Source of the DNA: Pseudomonadota bacterium
GTDB lineage: Bacteria; Pseudomonadota; Gammaproteobacteria; Burkholderiales; Sulfuriferulaceae
Reading direction: 5' to 3'
Length of the DNA stretch: 6,536 bases
NCBI GenBank assembly: GCA_021794855.1
Contig: JAJYPZ010000073.1
Span: forward strand, 1-6,536
The position numbers were made by a program, and so were the translations under genes. The notes below the pieces were generated by a model. It did no database searches. It was not told where the DNA came from and saw nothing but the letters and a program-made list of their open reading frames with translations. Of this stretch, positions 6,014 to 6,536 are shown piece after piece. The stretch's first letter is position 1. Every line of letters begins with the position of its first letter.

Positions 6014-6536
6014 ATGGAAGTAATTGCACAAAAACGTGACGTACAGGGTAAGGGTGCGAGCCGCCGCCTGCGTCGTACCGGCAAGACGCCGGGAGTAATT
6101 TACGGCGGCAACCAGCCAGCCGTAAATATAGAGCTCGATCATAACGCTCTGTATTACGCGCTGAAGCGCGAATCGTTTCATGCTTCCGTGTTGACGCTGA
6201 ATCTGGATGGCGTCAAGGAGGCAGTACTGTTGCGCGATTTCGTCATGCACCCGTTTCGCGTCGAAGTTCAGCACGTCGATTTTCAGCGCGTAGACAAGAC
6301 TCATAAAATTCACGTCAGCGTACCGCTGCACTTTATCAATGCGGATATCGCTCCGGGCGTGAAGCTGACCGGCGGCATAGTGAATCACATCATGACGGAA
6401 CTCGATGTAAGCTGTCTCGTGGACAGTCTGCCCGAGTTTATCGAAGTGGACCTGGCCGAGCTGACCGTAGGACATTCTTTGCATGTGTCCGATCTGAAGC
6501 TGCCTGAAGGTGTAGAATCTGTGCTCACGATCAAGG
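6014..6536 (+). CDS. rplY: 50S ribosomal protein L25 / general stress protein CTC, 3' end cut by window
   Basis: 174 codons are visible and the frame is still open at the window end; the family's long form is usually about 200 residues. The N-terminal domain (about 1-92) binds 5S rRNA in the central protuberance of the large subunit. It shows [10 protein letters not shown] at 14-23, P-G-V-I-Y-G-G at 26-32, and [10 protein letters not shown] with H-V-D-F-Q-R-V, ending near 93. The remainder (about 95-174) is the TL5/CTC beta-rich C-terminal domain, seen in [18 protein letters not shown] and L-P-E-G-V. So this is the two-domain CTC type, not the short 94-residue E. coli L25. The start is fixed by AGGAG 6 bp upstream. 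In related genomes pth (peptidyl-tRNA hydrolase) normally follows; it lies beyond this window. Confidence 0.96.
   Translation, partial: MEVIAQKRDVQGKGASRRLRRTGKTPGVIYGGNQPAVNIELDHNALYYALKRESFHASVLTLNLDGVKEAVLLRDFVMHPFRVEVQHVDFQRVDKTHKIHVSVPLHFINADIAPGVKLTGGIVNHIMTELDVSCLVDSLPEFIEVDLAELTVGHSLHVSDLKLPEGVESVLTIK

Noticed and set aside
5969..6484. 171-codon antisense ORF opposite rplY
   Set aside because: It covers the conserved L25 coding sequence and its leader; no protein family is recognisable.

Overview
The window looks like ordinary chromosomal housekeeping DNA from a Gram-negative proteobacterium, most likely a betaproteobacterium (Nitrosomonadales-like). This rests on gene order and on protein features: the prs product begins M-A-Y-D-S-L-M-V-F, a LolB homologue is present, L25 is the long two-domain form, and the order TPR gene - lolB - ispE - tRNA-Gln - prs - rplY is shared by many beta- and gammaproteobacteria, including Pseudomonas. 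All confident genes lie on the plus strand. I see no mobile element, CRISPR array, phage gene or compositional island.

Left part (1-1204): the 3' end of a PlsC-type acyltransferase gene is followed closely by a YgjP/M48-like zinc hydrolase gene. A 155-bp spacer with a weak hairpin and no convincing promoter comes next.

Central part (1360-4690): a tightly packed run of three genes and a tRNA. A 584-residue exported TPR protein stands where P. aeruginosa has lbcA. It is followed 8 bp later by lolB (outer-membrane lipoprotein receptor), then ispE (MEP-pathway kinase) with the lolB stop and ispE start directly abutting, then tRNA-Gln(UUG) 20 bp further on. A strong intrinsic terminator at 4702-4738 closes this unit. 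Two of the three proteins act in the cell envelope, and IspE feeds the isoprenoid pathway that supplies undecaprenyl carriers and quinones.

Right part (4739-6536): a 216-bp leader with a possible small ORF ending 3 bp before the GTG start of prs (PRPP synthetase), then a 108-bp spacer containing a perfect 18-bp palindrome, then rplY (ribosomal protein L25/CTC), cut by the window end.

I found no new multi-gene system. The most notable observation is that the LolB signal sequence has a textbook lipobox context, but the cysteine that should be lipidated is a tyrosine (TAT at 3177-3179, one transition from TGT). Next are the weak lipobox in the neighbouring LbcA-like TPR protein, the small ORF coupled to prs, and the palindrome between prs and rplY.
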